Shown in pieces: positions 45,486 to 59,240 of a stretch of 64,000 nucleotides of DNA; position 1 is the first letter of the stretch, and every line of letters starts with the position of its first letter. The DNA is from Zygnema circumcarinatum (lineage: Eukaryota; Streptophyta; Zygnematophyceae; Zygnematales; Zygnemataceae): positions 973,741 to 1,037,740 of the forward strand of contig CM074812.1 in assembly GCA_037447605.1 (NCBI GenBank). The letters are read 5' to 3'. The translations under genes were made by a program, and so were the position numbers. Under the pieces are notes generated by a model. The model did not search any database. It saw only the letters and a program-made list of their open reading frames with translations, and was not told where the DNA came from.

Positions 45486-48400
45486 AGTGGTATCAGAGCT
45501 CATGGTGACGCGGAGGACCACGTCAAGTTCAGCATACCGGCGTTCCACTGGGCAGGATTATAAAGTGAAGATGAGGGTACGGTGCCCTCGCTCTGTAGGG
45601 GGTTGCTCGGGCACGCGACGGCAGGCATCAGGGCGTCTGACTACCGGTTGGAGCCCCTGAGCTTTGGAGGCGCAGCCGAACATCACGGCGCCGCACGATG
45701 GAAGGCCAAGGACATAAAGCCGACGGAGATTGTTATGAAGCTGAAGAGGAAGTCCATCCTCTAATGCTGATGATCTGAAATCTCTCATGCTATGTGGAAG
45801 TGTCTAGAGGGAGATGTATGACGCGAGACAATGTGTGACCACAGCGATCTTCACACGACTAGGCATGATGACTTTAGAGAAACTAGAAGCTTATAAGTGC
45901 GAGACTTTGATGCATTGATGGAGAGGTTCATAGCCTTAGGGAAACCGTTAGATGCAGACCAGAAGACAAGCAGCCTCCCAGGGGTCCCGCCTGACATTTG
46001 AAGTTTCAGCGCACTGCCAGGCAGTTTGACCAACACTGCCACGACGCTGACAGTCAGCGCAGGATAAGAGGAGGATTTGATTCAGGATGTCTGCTAGAAG
46101 AGAAGGTGCTCGCGTTGCACACTCGACCGAANNNAANAGGAGNNGGNGCCCCGAAGTCAGCCNGAGNAGAACNCTNNAANNNGNNNNNNNNNNNNNNNNN
46201 NNNNNNNNNNNNNNNNNNNNNNNNNNNNNNNNNNNNNNNNNNNNNNNNNNNNNNNNNTGGAAACGCGACTTCATCCGGCAAGAAGGAGAAGAAGGCGTTC
46301 AGCGGCACTTGTTTCAAGTGCAAGAAGAGAGGTCACAAGAGTTCAGACTGCAAGGTAGCAGTTGAGAGCAACCTCATGCTGGCAGAGAATACTGAGCACG
46401 ATTTTGTGGGAAGGATTCAGGCAGAAGACCTGAAGCGGCCGTGGCTAATTGACTCCGGCGCATCCACACACATGTGCGGCGACACATTGATGTTCTCCAA
46501 GCTCGACGTCTTGGAGCAGACGCGCTCAGTTCATTCAGCAAGTCCGGTGAAGGAGTCACTGTGACGAGAGGTGGAGCCGTGAGGATGGTCCTCGGAGACG
46601 GCTCAGTCATCAATGAAGACGATGTTCAGGAGAAACTGCACATTGGTGATGTTCTTCACACCCCTGGCCTCATGCAGAATTTCATGTCTGTGAGCCAAGT
46701 GTGCAAGAAGGGATACAGTGTTCTGTTTGAGGAGAAGTCATGCGTGGCTATCCACTCACAAACCGGAGAGGCCGTCAGGGGCTCATGAGAGAGGAGGGGC
46801 CGCATTATCTTGATTATAAGAGGGAGAATCATGAGGAGGTGAATGCAGTTTCAGAGAATGCTGTAGATGTATGGCATCGTAGACTTGGACACTTACACCA
46901 CAGAGGCATGAAGCTTTTGGCTGAGAGGGGGCTAGTCCGTGGGCTAGACCCGGGTGTAGTGGAGAAGGAGCTTGGGGTTTGCCGAGAATGTGTGGAGGGC
47001 AAGGCGCACAGGAGACCATTCGTGAGGAGTGGAGACGAGTCCTATCGAGCGCGAGAGAAGTTGGAACTGGTACATTCTGACTTGTGTGGCCCAGTTACAC
47101 CGGCGACCAGTGGTGGAGCGAGGTACTTCGTCACCTTCCTTGACGACTATTCGAGGAAGATTTGGATTACACTCTTGAAGAACAAGTCAGAGGCTTCAGC
47201 GTCCAGCACTGCGGCCGATGAGGCGGAGACAGAGATGGGACTCTGAAGCAGGCTTTTTGTCGGAGCACTGGTGGCGAGTTCAACTTCGAAGCAGTTCGCG
47301 GCGTTCTGAAGAACCGCGGAACAAGGTGGGCTTAACTCCAGCCCCAATCCCACAGAGTAATGGGGAGCAGCTGACGTGTGGGAGAGCAGGCACATTGGGG
47401 AAGATGGCCAGCACCATGTTGATTGATTCCCCTTTCCGGTTTCCCTTTGGGGAGAAGCAGCTCTGCCATCTGCTGCTGACATTAGGAAACACATGTTCGT
47501 CTCCTTGCTTGAAAGACCAGGTTTGCCAGCATGTGGAGCTGGGAGGAGTCACAGCCCACCTGAGACCTTCGGCTGCGTCATGCTGGGCTCACTGCCAAGG
47601 CGCCAGAAGAAGAGATCTGACCCCAGCCCCGCAGAGGGCTACGGTGTCCCTTATAAGCATGTGACCGGATGACAGGACTCGTGGACCCTCCACTCAATGG
47701 AGCTCCACTCACAGACATCACAGGCTGACCAAGATAGTGCTGTTGAGCGTGTTGTAGACTCTCACACTCACCCTCCGTCGAAGGCTTGACTCTCGAGATC
47801 GCTTATCAGGACAGAAACAGCCTGGATAGAAGGGTGGTGCTGCGTAGGGTGCCGGCTATGCGCAGTCAAGGATTAGGGAGTGAGAGAGAAAGAGGTCTGT
47901 CATGATGAGAGATGCCCCTGAGGGCTGATGCGAGGACTGGACAGCTCAATTGGAGTACCACTTCCTTCAGAGCCGTCTCCAGCGGTGACAGGAGAACTCA
48001 GCGGGTGCTGGGTCCCGCTTCCATGTGGATTTAGAGGATCTTGAAGCGGCCGAGAGGGCAGGCACGTTAGCAAACATGCCTCAGGACCTTTTGTTCCCGG
48101 ACTCCACGCCACCCGAGACGAGTGCGAAGACAGCTCAGCAGCGCGAGACACGAGGCGCCGAGATCGGTTTTCGTTGGCACCAATCCGATCGCAAGAGAGA
48201 GTGCCATCAGATTCAGCTGACCTTGTGGGAGTTGCCCACTGTTTCATGATTACCGAGCCACAGACCTTTGAGGAGGCGCACGACGGAGTCGATGGCGATA
48301 AGTGGCGGGTTGCGATTGATAGCGAATGGGACAGCCTGATCGAGAACGGCACGTGGAGATTGGAGGAGCTGCCTCAAGGGAGGCGAGCTATCGCGGCTGC

Positions 48401-49793
48401 AGTTGGGTCTTCGGAGTCAGAGAGGAAGGTAGACGCAGCGCTGATAGGTACAAGGCTGCGTTAGCTGCGCAGGGAGACGCGGGAGAGAGCGCTGGGCTCG
48501 ATGACATGGGGTGTTGCTCGTTTCCAGCGGAAGTTCAATTCCTTGATAGCCTTGATTTCCATTCGGAGCGACCAAGCCACTCACTCTGATCATTGGAGAC
48601 CAAAGATTGTGATCCTGCATCCGCCATCTCACGGGAAGACACTCTGTATGGAAAAGACCTGAGGGGAGGGCGTCCCCGAAGGGAGCATCAGTCGCTGATG
48701 TGAAGAGCTGACGAAGCTTGAAAGGGAGTGCGAGACGGCTGAACACGAAAAGATCGATGACTTCTCAGCAGGGATGAATTACTGTCTCAGCAAGATCATT
48801 CAGTGTACCGTCAGGCAGAGGGGGTATACATCATGTTTGTCGGGATCCATGCGGCCATCTCATCATGGTGAGCCTCTCCTTTAAAAGTATCAAATCTTTG
48901 ATGTTGCCAACATGCAAGTTCAGATGTCAGATTTGGATGGACTGCAGCATCTGCTGGAACCCAGCTGAAGAAGTGGCAGCATGGAAGCTCGTTTCCATGC
49001 CAAGGAAGTATGCTTCAGATGTGCTTGCCCGATTCGAATGAGGATGCTAGGTTGGTTTCCAGCCCATTAGATTGGACCAGAGCTTTCGAAGTACATGTCA
49101 CCTTCGCCGGACGCCAAGGCACAAAAGATGTTTTGGAGTGCCACACAGATCCTGCGATTGGGAGTCTAATGACCTCATGATCGAACGCGTCCGGACTGCG
49201 AAGCGGGCGCGGTCCTGTACTTCATGGAGAATCCGGGCTCCACACGCAGGAGCTGAAGAGGATTTTCACATGTGAAGGGACGCCATTATGAATCAGGCAC
49301 TATAGGGGCTAACCATAGTGTTGCATACACTCAGATTGGATGAGACGCGACACGTCATGTTGACTTCGGGTTTCGTTCACCCTGATGGAGGGAGAGCGAT
49401 TCGTGGGGTTCTAAGTCACATCGCCGCGTCATCCTACACGGAAGGTGAGTACACGGGGCCTTACCATGCTTTGAAGGAAGGAGGCCGTGGTTTATGACAG
49501 CCTCTTTGAAGATGGCAAGAGGGACCACGACCATTATTATTACGACAATCATTGATTGCCCTGGGTGGCAACCTTGACATTCTCACAAGAGGACCAAGCA
49601 CATTCGGTGATACCATTACCACGGGGTAACTGGTCGAGGGAGGCCCTATTGAGGTGAAGCTTTGTAGGCATTAAGGTGTAGGCCGGACAATATGCTAAAC
49701 AAAGGGGAGTCAGCGGGAAAACATGCTGCAAACCTAACGGAGGCCACCCGGGTCGGGGCCCGTCGGCAAAACTGTAAGTTTTCGAAGAGGGGA
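45486..49793 (+). pseudogene. Copia internal region A (gag-pol), broken
   Basis: Zinc knuckle CFKCKKRGHKSSDC at 46310-46351; protease WLIDSGASTHMCGD near 46440; pre-integrase DVWHRRLGHLHHRGMKLLAE near 46865; integrase KLELVHSDLCGPVTP and YFVTFLDDYSRKIWITLLKN at 47060-47180; RT start WRVAIDSEWDSLIENGTW near 48305; RNase H tail traces near 49570-49700. Many indels after 47230. The capsid part contains scattered Ns at 46132-46257. Confidence 0.85.
46132..46257. other. Scattered and solid N patch
   Basis: Single Ns mixed with called bases, then a solid run. Unlike the fixed 10-N gaps, this looks like masked low-confidence consensus. Confidence 0.98.
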
Positions 49794-50776
49794 TCGCCAG
49801 CCGCACCAGAACCAGCATGCTTTTGTTGGAAACATGAGTTTTGTGTGTTTGTGTTGTGTGTTTCCTTGATGCGCCCGCGCGAAGTTAGTAGGCGGCGACG
49901 GATATTCTGGTCCGGCGGGAAGAGCGCGCGCCGCGGAGCTACAAGTGACGAGGCGCGACGCGACGAATCGGAAAGCCAGACGCTGCTGGACCTGCGAGCC
50001 ATTGAGATGTGGAATGGCCACGCGCGAATCTGTGCGCCATTGGAGCCATGTGGCTGCCGTGCCACCTCCCAGCTGATTTGGACACCACTGACTGCGGCGT
50101 CAAAATGTCGGTGCGCGATTTATCATTGTACGGAGCGGTGCCAGATGCCGGTGGTGTGTGACCACGCTGAGTTCTACGTGCCATCACCTCAGTGGGGTCA
50201 CATCTGACGTGATACCTGATCAGCTGAGAGGCTGAGTCGCATCTATGGGAGGCAATGGTTTATCGTGTGCAGTGTGGTCCAGGAATCCAACGCGAGCATT
50301 AGGATCGGGATAGGGGCCTCGCGGGCCGCTAAGCCGATGCGCGGAGCTTTTGGCCATGGTAGGATTTACGGATGTCGTGACATCGTAATATAGTGTGTTG
50401 TTTTGTTTGGTTGTTCATCCTGGAGTTTTGGATCAGCCATCTAGCTATTGTAGACTCTGGAAGCTGTTGCTCGTGTTGTTAACACTACACCGCTTATCCT
50501 CAGGTAGTGGGCTTTTGAGTTTATTGGCTAGTTGAGGCTGGGCCCTCAATCTGGTGTTAAGATCATTATTAAGGAGTTTTAGAGGCAGGCTTTCTCCTAT
50601 CCTTTTCTCTCATTATTCAGTGTGCATGATACGAGAGGTTCACTCTGTGTAGTAAAATGGGCTATGAGTGAATGTGAGAGTTTGGAAATGTGTCATCTCG
50701 CCAGTTGGAGCGAACTCGATGGGAGGTGGAAATCACGAGGTGGAAGCCGGCGGCGATGGAGAGTCCTGCACCAGCA
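49794..50776 (+). repeat. Copia LTR 2
   Basis: Follows a purine run GAAGAGGGGA; shares GCATGCTTTTGTTGG with LTR 1 and ends CCAGCA. The PBS after it is degraded (GTGTGCTGAGC). Confidence 0.8.
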
Positions 50777-53700
50777 AGTGTGTGCTGAGCTCATGGTGGC
50801 CCAGCGAGGAGGACCCGCGTCAGTTGACGCCGGCGTTGATGGGCGAGATTACAAAAGCGTGGAGATGGAGGTTGGTGCCTTTGCTTGTGGGCAAAAGGTT
50901 GCTTGGAAATACGTTGATAGCAGCATCAAAGGCGCCCGAGGAGTTACGGTTGGAGCCACCAGCGGGCAGCGATTGAACACGGCGTGGCTGCGATGGAAAG
51001 GCCAAGGACAACAAAGCCTACAGCGCGAATTGTTATATGGTAAGGAAGTCCATCCTCACATCGCGCCTGATCACGAAAACCTCTCATGCTATGTGGAAGT
51101 GTCTAGAGATGTATGATGTGAAGACAATGTGACTATAGTCGGTCTTTACACTCGGCTAGGCAAGATAAGGGCTGACTTGAAGGGAGAAACTTTACGAAGC
51201 TTATATGGTCGATTTGATGCATTGATGGAGAGGTTCATAGCCTTAGGAAACCGTTGCGTCGAGACCATAAGATAAGCCCGGTTTCTAGGGGTTTGCCGGG
51301 AGATTGAAGTTCGGTGAAAGCCTTGAGGCAGTTCCACGGCCAATACCTATGGCGGGCACGGGCCAGCGTAGGATAAAAGGAAGTTCGATTAGGGATGTCG
51401 GCGGCCAAGAAGAACGTTTTCGACGAATCGAAGGAGGCGCTGAGGTAGAGAGGCCGAGGAGAGCGCTCGAATGTGACATGCGCCACGTAATGGCAAGACC
51501 GGCCACTACTCGGCTGGCTTGTTTCAGAACCACTTGATCCAGAGAAAAAGGAGAAGCGCGACTTCATCCGGCAAGAAAGGAAGGCGAATTTCGTGACACT
51601 TGTTTCAAGTGCAAGAAGAAGATACAAGTTGATTTGCAAGGTAGCGGTTGGTAACCTCATCTTGTGAGAGAATCGCGAAACACGATTTTGTGGGAAGAAC
51701 CGAGCGAAGGACACCGGCAGCTGTGGCTGATTGACTCGGCGCTGCGCATATGTGCGGAGACACATGATGTTCTCCAAAGCTTCGACAACTTGGAGAAGGC
51801 TTCGCTCAGTTCATTCGACAGCGTGAAGAGTCGTGGCGAGAGGTGGGCGTGAGGATGGTCACCGGGGAGGCGGCTCGGTCATCAATAAGGAGCGATGTTC
51901 GGGAGAAGCTGCATTGGTGATGTTCTTACACCCGGCCTCATCGCGAATTTCATGTGAGCCAAGTGTGCAAGAAAGGATACAGTGTTCTGTTTGAGGAGAA
52001 GTCATGCGTGGCAATCCACTCAGAAACTGGGAGACAGCTGTTCAGGGGTTATGAGAGAGGAGGGCTGTATTATCTTGATTATAAGAGGGAGAATCATGAG
52101 GAGGTGAATACAGTTTTAGAGAATGCTGTAGATGTATGGCATCGTAGACTTGGACACTTACACCACAGAGGCATGAAGGCTGTTGGAGAGGGCTAGTCCG
52201 GTGAGGCCCCAGGCAGGGTGTAGTGGAGAAGAGGTTGGGGTTTTGCAGGTGTGAATATTGGTGGAGACAAGGCGCCTGAGGGAGCCATTCGTGAGGGTGA
52301 GCGAGTCCCTGCTCGGCCCAGCGAAGTTGGGCGCATTGACTTGTGTGGCCCGGTTACTCGGGCCCGATTGGCGGGCGAGGTACTTCGTCACCTTCGCGGC
52401 GGCTTATTCGAGAAGATTTGGATTACACTCTGAAGAGCCGGTGAGCACGAGGAGCCTTCCGAGAGCTGAGCAGCTGAGGAAGCGAGCGGGGCGAAGCGAA
52501 GCACCCGTTGGACAATGGTAAGCGGATTCATCGAAGAATTGTAACGTTCCACGAACGCGGTATAAAACGCAATTCTCGGCCCCGGCCTGGTAGCCAGGCG
52601 GCTGAGCGTGTGAATACCAGGACATTGGGGGTTTATGGCGGGGACCATATTGATTGATTCCCCTTTAGGCTTCCTTTTGGGAAGCGGTTTCTACGGCTGC
52701 TTACATTAGGAGCGGTGTCAGGTCTTACGTTGCGAAAGACCAGGTCCACTGGCCGGATGTGGGTGGGGAGGGAAGCCCACAGGTTTCCCACGAGGAGGAC
52801 GCTGGCGATGTTTGGGCTGCGCTGGTAGCGGCGAAGAAAGATGACCCCGGCGGGTGGAGGCTGCGTGCTTTCGGCTACAATGCCCCACCGGCGAGCCGCG
52901 CCTGCTCTGATTTGGGGCCTCGGTGAAGTTCTCAGGAGCGAGAACATTGATTGACCGAAGGTAGTCTTTGTTGGCGTGTTCGCGAGACTCAGTCTTACAC
53001 CTCCGTCGAAGACAAACACACCGAGATAGTGTCACGAGGGAGGAAAGCGGTTGGAGAAGAAGGGTGGTCGCGTGCGGGGTGCGGCACGTCGGCAAATAGA
53101 AGGAGCGAGCGGTAGCGGCGACAAGTGAGCGGTGATGATGGAAAGGCGCCGGTGGGCGCGTAGGAGGAGCACGCCTGATTGTGGTGATTCCCCTTCCGCG
53201 GTCCTCGGTGGTGAAGAACTTCGGTGGAGGCGGTCCCGCTTCCGCATCGCAAGATTGAAGGATCTTAGGCGGCGAGGGAGCAATGTGCAAACATACTTGA
53301 GTTTTATTCCCGGACTCTACGCTACCAGGGACGAAGTCGCGAAGAGCAGTCGGACGTTTCTGGCCGACGGTCGGTTTTCGCGGGCCTGTCGATCCAGCTG
53401 GTACTGTCGGTCGGTGACATGGGGAGTTGCTGCTTGTTCATGATTACCGAGCCTGCAGTTGCTGAGGGCTTGCGGCGGTCGATGGCGATAAGTGGCGGGT
53501 TGCGATTGATAGCGAATGGGACAGCCTGATCGAGAACGGCACGTGGAGATTGGAGGAGCTGCCTCAAGGGAGGCGAGCTATCGGCTGCAAATGGGTCTTC
53601 AAAGTCAAGAGGAAGGCAGACGGAAGCGTGGATAGGTACAAGGCGCGTTTAGTGGCGAAAGGATACGGCCAGCAGTATGGGATTGACTACATGGAAGGCG

Positions 53701-54934
53701 TTAAGCTCCGGTGGTAAGTTCAATTCGCCGAAACCTTGATTTCCATTCGCGGCAGGCTGAAGGGGCTGCGTCATCAATTGGACATCAGGCATTTCCATCG
53801 TCTCACGGAAGAGATTTACATGGGAGCGGCCGGAGGGAAGAGTGGGTAAGGAAGAGCACCTAAAGATGCAGCCGGCGAAGAGCATAAACTGGCGGCAGTG
53901 TGATGCAGAAAGATTGGCGATCTTTTGAGGAGGAATAGCTTTGCTGAAGTTTGAACGAATCATTAGGTATTACCCGTCAGGAGGGGCGAACATCATGTTA
54001 CGTTTGGGATCTATGTCGACGATCATGCTTAAGTGAGCCTCTCCCTTGAATGAATCTTTAGAAGAATTACTACGGGCAAATTTCAAAATGTCGAATCTGG
54101 GTAGGCGCATTCTGGTCACAGGCCCGAAGAGAGGCGGATAGGCTTGTTTCTATGTCCAAAGGAAGTGTGCTTTAGATGACGCGCAGTTTTGGAGACAGAG
54201 GAATGCAGGCGTGTTCCGGCCCATGGAAGTCGGCACTAAACTTTCGAAAAAGAATGTACGCCGTCGGATGGAAGGCACAAAAGATATTCGAGATTACCCA
54301 CATCTGAATCCGCGGTGGGAGTCATGCGCAGTAGTGGAACGCGTCCGGACTTGGCGGTGAGCAGCGGCCGGTCATGGAAGAATCCGGGCCTACATTTACA
54401 GGGAAGCGGTGAAAGAAGGATTTTTGATATGTGAAGGGGCCTTCGATTACGGAGTCAGTATGAGAGGGAGCCAACAGTGGTGGCTATAGGCTGCCAGTGG
54501 GGAGAGATGTCGATACGTCGCTTCGACTTCCGGAGTTTTGAATTCCCGAATGAGAGGGAAGAGATTTACCATTAGGTTTAAGTTGCAGGCTTTCGGTGGC
54601 GTTATGTCTCCGACACGATTCATGAGTGCTTGTCATGCCCGAGAGGAGAGTGCTTGGTTCATACAGTTCTTTGAAGAATGCAAGAGGATAGCGACCCGAT
54701 TACTACTGTTACCGACAATCAATGTCGGTGCCCTGGTGGAAACCACAGTGATTTCCACAAGAGGACCAAGCATTAAGTGCGGTACCATTCACACGTCGAG
54801 GGTTGGTGAGAGGAAGCGTTGGTGGTGTAGGCACCAAGGGCTGACGCGAATATGCTAACAGGGACTAGTGGGAAGCCTGTGCAGTGGCAGGAGGTTGATT
54901 GGTGGGCAGCGCCGCTAGAAGTTCGAAAGGGATT
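50777..54934 (+). pseudogene. Copia internal region B (gag-pol), heavily degraded
   Basis: Same order as region A with far more small indels. Short exact islands remain, for example 51960-52180 (VWHRRLGHLHHRGMK) and 53490-53600 (WRVAIDSEWDSLIENGTW); RT text CKWVFKVKRKADGSVDRYKA near 53585-53645 is better kept than in region A. Not coding as given. Confidence 0.8.
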
Positions 54935-55930
54935 TGTTGGTATTTAGCGTGCTTTTGTTGGAACATTATTAGTTTTGTGTGTTGTATTTGTGTGTTTCCT
55001 TGGCTGGTGTAGCGCCTAAGTTAGTAAGCGAATACGGACATTTGAGGTACATTGATGGAAAGAAGGCGTGGCCTTGTGAGTCGAAGAATATTGGCGCGGC
55101 AGCGACGAAATCAGAAATGACGTGTAAAGCGGCAGCGAGCGGAAGTGAAGATATGTGGCTGGCGGCGAATCTACAGCGAATATTAGGAAGTGGCGTCAAC
55201 ACTGGATTGAGCGGTTGGACTGGCGCGTCGCGGCGTCAAAATATGGCGCGCGTTGCATACGGGCGGCGTGGGTGCAGGTGGCGTGCGGCGGCGCGGGAAC
55301 TGGCGTGTAATCTTGGAAGCGGGGTCGAATCCTCTCTGGCGCCAAAGGCGTGGATTAAGCAAGAGGCAGGCCGGATCTGGCGGAGGCGTCACGGGATCGT
55401 GTGAGCGGCGGGATCCGGCAGCGCCGGGGTGGGGTCCGGAGGAGGTGAGCCCCTTGGGGCACTGGAAAATGTTACATGAAACTAATTTTAATATGTAATT
55501 AATCCACGGGATGTTGTGACATCGTATATAGATGTGTTGTTTTGTTTGGACATTTATCTTAACCGGATCACCAAGCGTAGCTATTGTAGACTACGAGAAG
55601 CATTGCTCGTGTTGCTTAACACTACTTACTTGTCTTTCTTGGTAGTAGCAAGCTTTGAGTTTATTGGAGCTGAGAGGGTCTCACCTCAGGTAGCCGAGAT
55701 TATTAGATCATTGGCCAGGAGTTTTAAGAGCGAAACTTTCTCATCCCTTTTCTCTCTGTTATTCGCTGTACGCATATTAAAGAGAGGATTTCTATACATG
55801 TGGTAAAATAGGCTATAGTGAATAGCGAGAGTTTGGGAAATGTAAATCACATCGATTGGAGCAGCGAACTCCGATGGAAGGTGATGCGAGTGGAGAAGCC
55901 GGCAGCAGTGGAGGAGTCCCTCCACCAACA
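54935..55930 (+). repeat. Copia LTR 3 (996 bp)
   Basis: Starts TGTTGGTATTTAGC after AAAGGGAT; ends CCACCAACA; next bases TGCGA are the right target duplication. Confidence 0.85.
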
Positions 55931-55935
55931 TGCGA

Positions 55936-58900
55936 ATGGAATCCAAGTGCGGGATTATGGATTGAGGCCTTGGCTGATTGATTCGGGAGCATCCAAGCAT
56001 ATGTGCGTGGATGAGTCACTTTTCGTGGAGAAGAAGGCATTTGCGGCATACGTTCATTTGATACGCCACGGAGATGAGTTGGTGGCGCATAGGGAGGGTC
56101 GGTATTTGGAGGTACTCAATGGGGGTGTAGAGTCTTGACCATAGAATGTCTTTGCACCCGAACCTCTGAGAGAATAACTTTCTTTACGGCAGGTGCGTCT
56201 GCGGTTGCAAGGTGTGGTTTGATAGAGTGGCGTCTTGCTTGATGGTTGACGGAATACCGGGAAGGACCCTATGTAGAGGCATGCAAAAGAATGGCCTTTA
56301 TTATCTGAATTGGGGTGGGAAGCCGGTGGAGGTGGTCAATTCAGTTGAAGAGGACCCTAAGCAGGAGACTGCACCTGCACTTGGACACCTTGATTCAGAG
56401 AGGGTTTGAAGCTTTGCATGAGAAGTTAACGAGGATTGGATGTGGAAGGTGTAAGGAGAAGGACATCGGACTTCAGGAAGATTGTAGTCGCAGGAAAAGC
56501 CTCCATAGGCTACGCTGGTCAAGTTGAGCCGGTACGAAATCTCTCGAGAGATTGAGCACACAGACTTGTGCGTGTGTCCTCGCTAATCTTGGCTGTATTA
56601 GGTGGAGTTTCAACCACTGCATCACCTTCTGATGATTGCTCAAGGAAAGTATGGGTGAAAACGCTCACCAAGAAACCGGAAGCTTTCCAAGGCCTTCAAG
56701 GAGTGGTAGCCTAGTCAGGTGAGAGAGGATGAAACTAAAAACTCTAAGGTCGCATAATGGTGGAGAGTACACTTCTCACCAGTTTAGAGATTACCCCAAG
56801 TCCCTCTGAGGAAACATGAGTTCACTGCCCTTACTCTCTCAAGTAGTTGGAACCTGCTGAAGGAGGATGAGCAGCTGAGGAGATATGGCAAGGACTATGC
56901 TGAATGAGTCGCCATTTCCGCTATCAAGTTTTCGGCCATCGCAGGCGATCACGGGCGCAGCGTATATTCGAAATGCGCCCTAAGCACTGCTCTTGAAGGA
57001 TAAAGTTCCGGAGGAAGTGTGGACAGGCAAGAAGCCGACTGTTGAGCACTTTCGAGTTTGGGGCTCAAAGTGCTTTATTCACGTTCCAAAGCACAAGCAA
57101 GCGCAGAAGTTCAGTCCTCGAACTGTGGAAGGATACTTCCTTGGCTACAATGAAGATAGCCAGACTTACCGGATCTGGAACCCAGTCACAAAGAAGGTGG
57201 AAAGGAGTCGTGACATAATTGTGCAAGAATTCCACAAGTATTCAGAGAAGCTGGATGGAGAGAAGGACGTGAACACGAGAAGGCTTGTGTTTCCATGGGT
57301 TCCAAGATTCGTGAAGGGCCGAGAAGCAAAGATTACCACGGCCAGACATTCAAACATAGCCTGCACCGATGGAAAGCAGCGTCACTAATCCGCTTAGATT
57401 TCAGACTGAGGAGGGACCGCTTGGAGGAGGAAGCACCAGGAGGAGGAGCCATCAGCCGACTTGCAGGCAGCCAGCAAAGGAGTCAGAGAGAGGCAAGGAT
57501 TCACTCCAAACTATGAGAACAAGAGTGATCGTCCAAGGAGGCAACCTGGTTGGTTGGCAGACTACCACCAACCACCATATTGGAAGGCAAAAAGGACGGC
57601 TAGCTGTCATCAGAACACCTTAGTGACTCAAATTTATTCTTGCCGGCATTGCTGCGCGGGTACGATGGCTCATATTACGTAACCTCGTGGAGTTGGCGCG
57701 GAAGCTTTGCGGTGAGGATGCCGTAAAAGTGGAGGGCAAAAGAATAGATAGTGAGCTGAATAGTTTGAAAGAAATGGAACCCTCGATTGGAGGAGCCTTT
57801 AAGGGTAGGAAGGCTATAGGCTGCAAATGGGTGTTTAAGGTGAAGCTGAAGGCGCATGGGAGCCGAGAGATCGCCATAAGGCCAGGTCAACAAAAGGGTA
57901 TAGCCAAAGAGGGCATTGATTATTCAAGAGACTTTTGCACCAGTGGTTAAGTTCACCCTTAGATCACTAATAGCCTGATTGCAAGAAATGAGAGAATGCA
58001 TGTCCATCAACTTGATATAAAGACTGCATTCCTCTATGGAGATCTAAGTGAGGAGATTTATATGGAGCAGCCGGAAGGCACAGTGGTGGAAGGACAAGAA
58101 CATCTCGTATGCAGGCTGGTAAAGAGTCTTTACGGCCTCAAGCAAGCACCCCGGATTTGGTACCAGAAGATAGATGATCTTTTACGAGGAATGGATACAA
58201 GCCGTTTGGAGTCAGACCACCTGGCTTACAAAGAAAGGTACCGAAGGAGTCGCTATAATGCAGCATTTACGGACGATTCATCATTGTAAGTTCCTCCATG
58301 CAAAGCATTCAAAGTCTGAAGGATTTGATGAAGGAGAACTTCCAGATGACAGATTTAGGAGAGGCCCAATATCTGTTGGGAATTCAGCTCAAGAGGGGGC
58401 GAGATGGTAGTTTGTTCCTTTGCCAAGAGAAGTACGCTAAGGATGTCTTAGCGAAGTTCAGAATGGACAAGTGCACTCCATGCACAAGTCCCATGGATAT
58501 GTCACAGAAGCTTTCAGAATCAATGTCACCCCAGTCTCAAGAGGAGGCAAAGAAAATGGAGAATGTGCCATACAGATCTGCCGTTGGAAGCCTCATGTAC
58601 CTGATGATTGGCACGAGGCCAGATCTTGCTAAGGCGTCGGCCAAGCAGCCTAGCAGTGTACATGCAGTTCCCTCGGGAGCTGCATTGGGAGGCGGTGAAG
58701 AGAATATTCAGGGTTTCTCAAGGACCTGTGACTGCGGGATTGCTTGGAGTGTGGAGTGGAAGCCGCTGTGCTGGTTATACGGATGCAGATTGGGAGGATG
58801 ACACCGCAAAGACCACCCCCAGATACGATTTGTGAACAAATGGAGGAGTTGTGACTTGGAGCTCGAAGCTTCAAGATTCGTGGCGCTACACCGGGAGGGC

Positions 58901-59224
58901 GAGTATATGGTAGCTCGGCCATGTACCAAGGAGGCCTGGCTGCAGCAATTCTTCTAAGAGTGTGAGCGGCCCCAACTCCCTTTGAGGCTGTTAACTGATA
59001 ACCAGTCTTCTATGACTCTAATGCAGAATCCTGTTTTTCATAAGAGGTCAAAGCATATCAGGATTCAATATCACTTTGTCCGTGAACTTGTTGTTGAAGG
59101 AAGGATAGCTGTGGATTTTGTGCCTACAAAGGATCAAGCAGCTGACATGCTCACTAAGGGGGTCAATGGGGAGGCGCTGTGGAAGAACAGCATGCTTCTA
59201 GGATTGGGGCCTCTTAGGAACTAA
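55936..59224 (+). pseudogene. Outer copia pol (protease to RNase H), broken
   Basis: Protease RPWLIDSGASKHMCVDESLF at about 55965; integrase C-part FRVWGSKCFIHVPKHKQAQK and VEGYFLGYNEDSQTYRIW at about 57050-57180; RT GCKWVFKVKLKAHGS (57820), VHQLDIKTAFLYGDLSEEIY (58000) and SLYGLKQAPRIWYQKIDDLL (58125); RNase H LTDNQSSMTLMQNP and ADMLTKGVNGEALWKN, with stop at 59222-59224. The integrase core (56530-56950) and the RT active-site region (near 58250) are damaged. Confidence 0.88.
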
Positions 59225-59240
59225 GTACCAAGAGGGGGAA

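Larger units (their letters stand above)
44486..55930 (+). mobile_element. Ty1/copia element with three LTRs and two internal regions
   Basis: LTR 44486-45485, internal A 45486-49793, LTR about 49794-50776, internal B 50777-54934, LTR 54935-55930. TGCGA flanks the whole array (44481-44485 and 55931-55935), so it is one insertion later enlarged by LTR-LTR recombination, or an assembly expansion. Outer gag-pol reads on across it when it is skipped. Confidence 0.85.
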
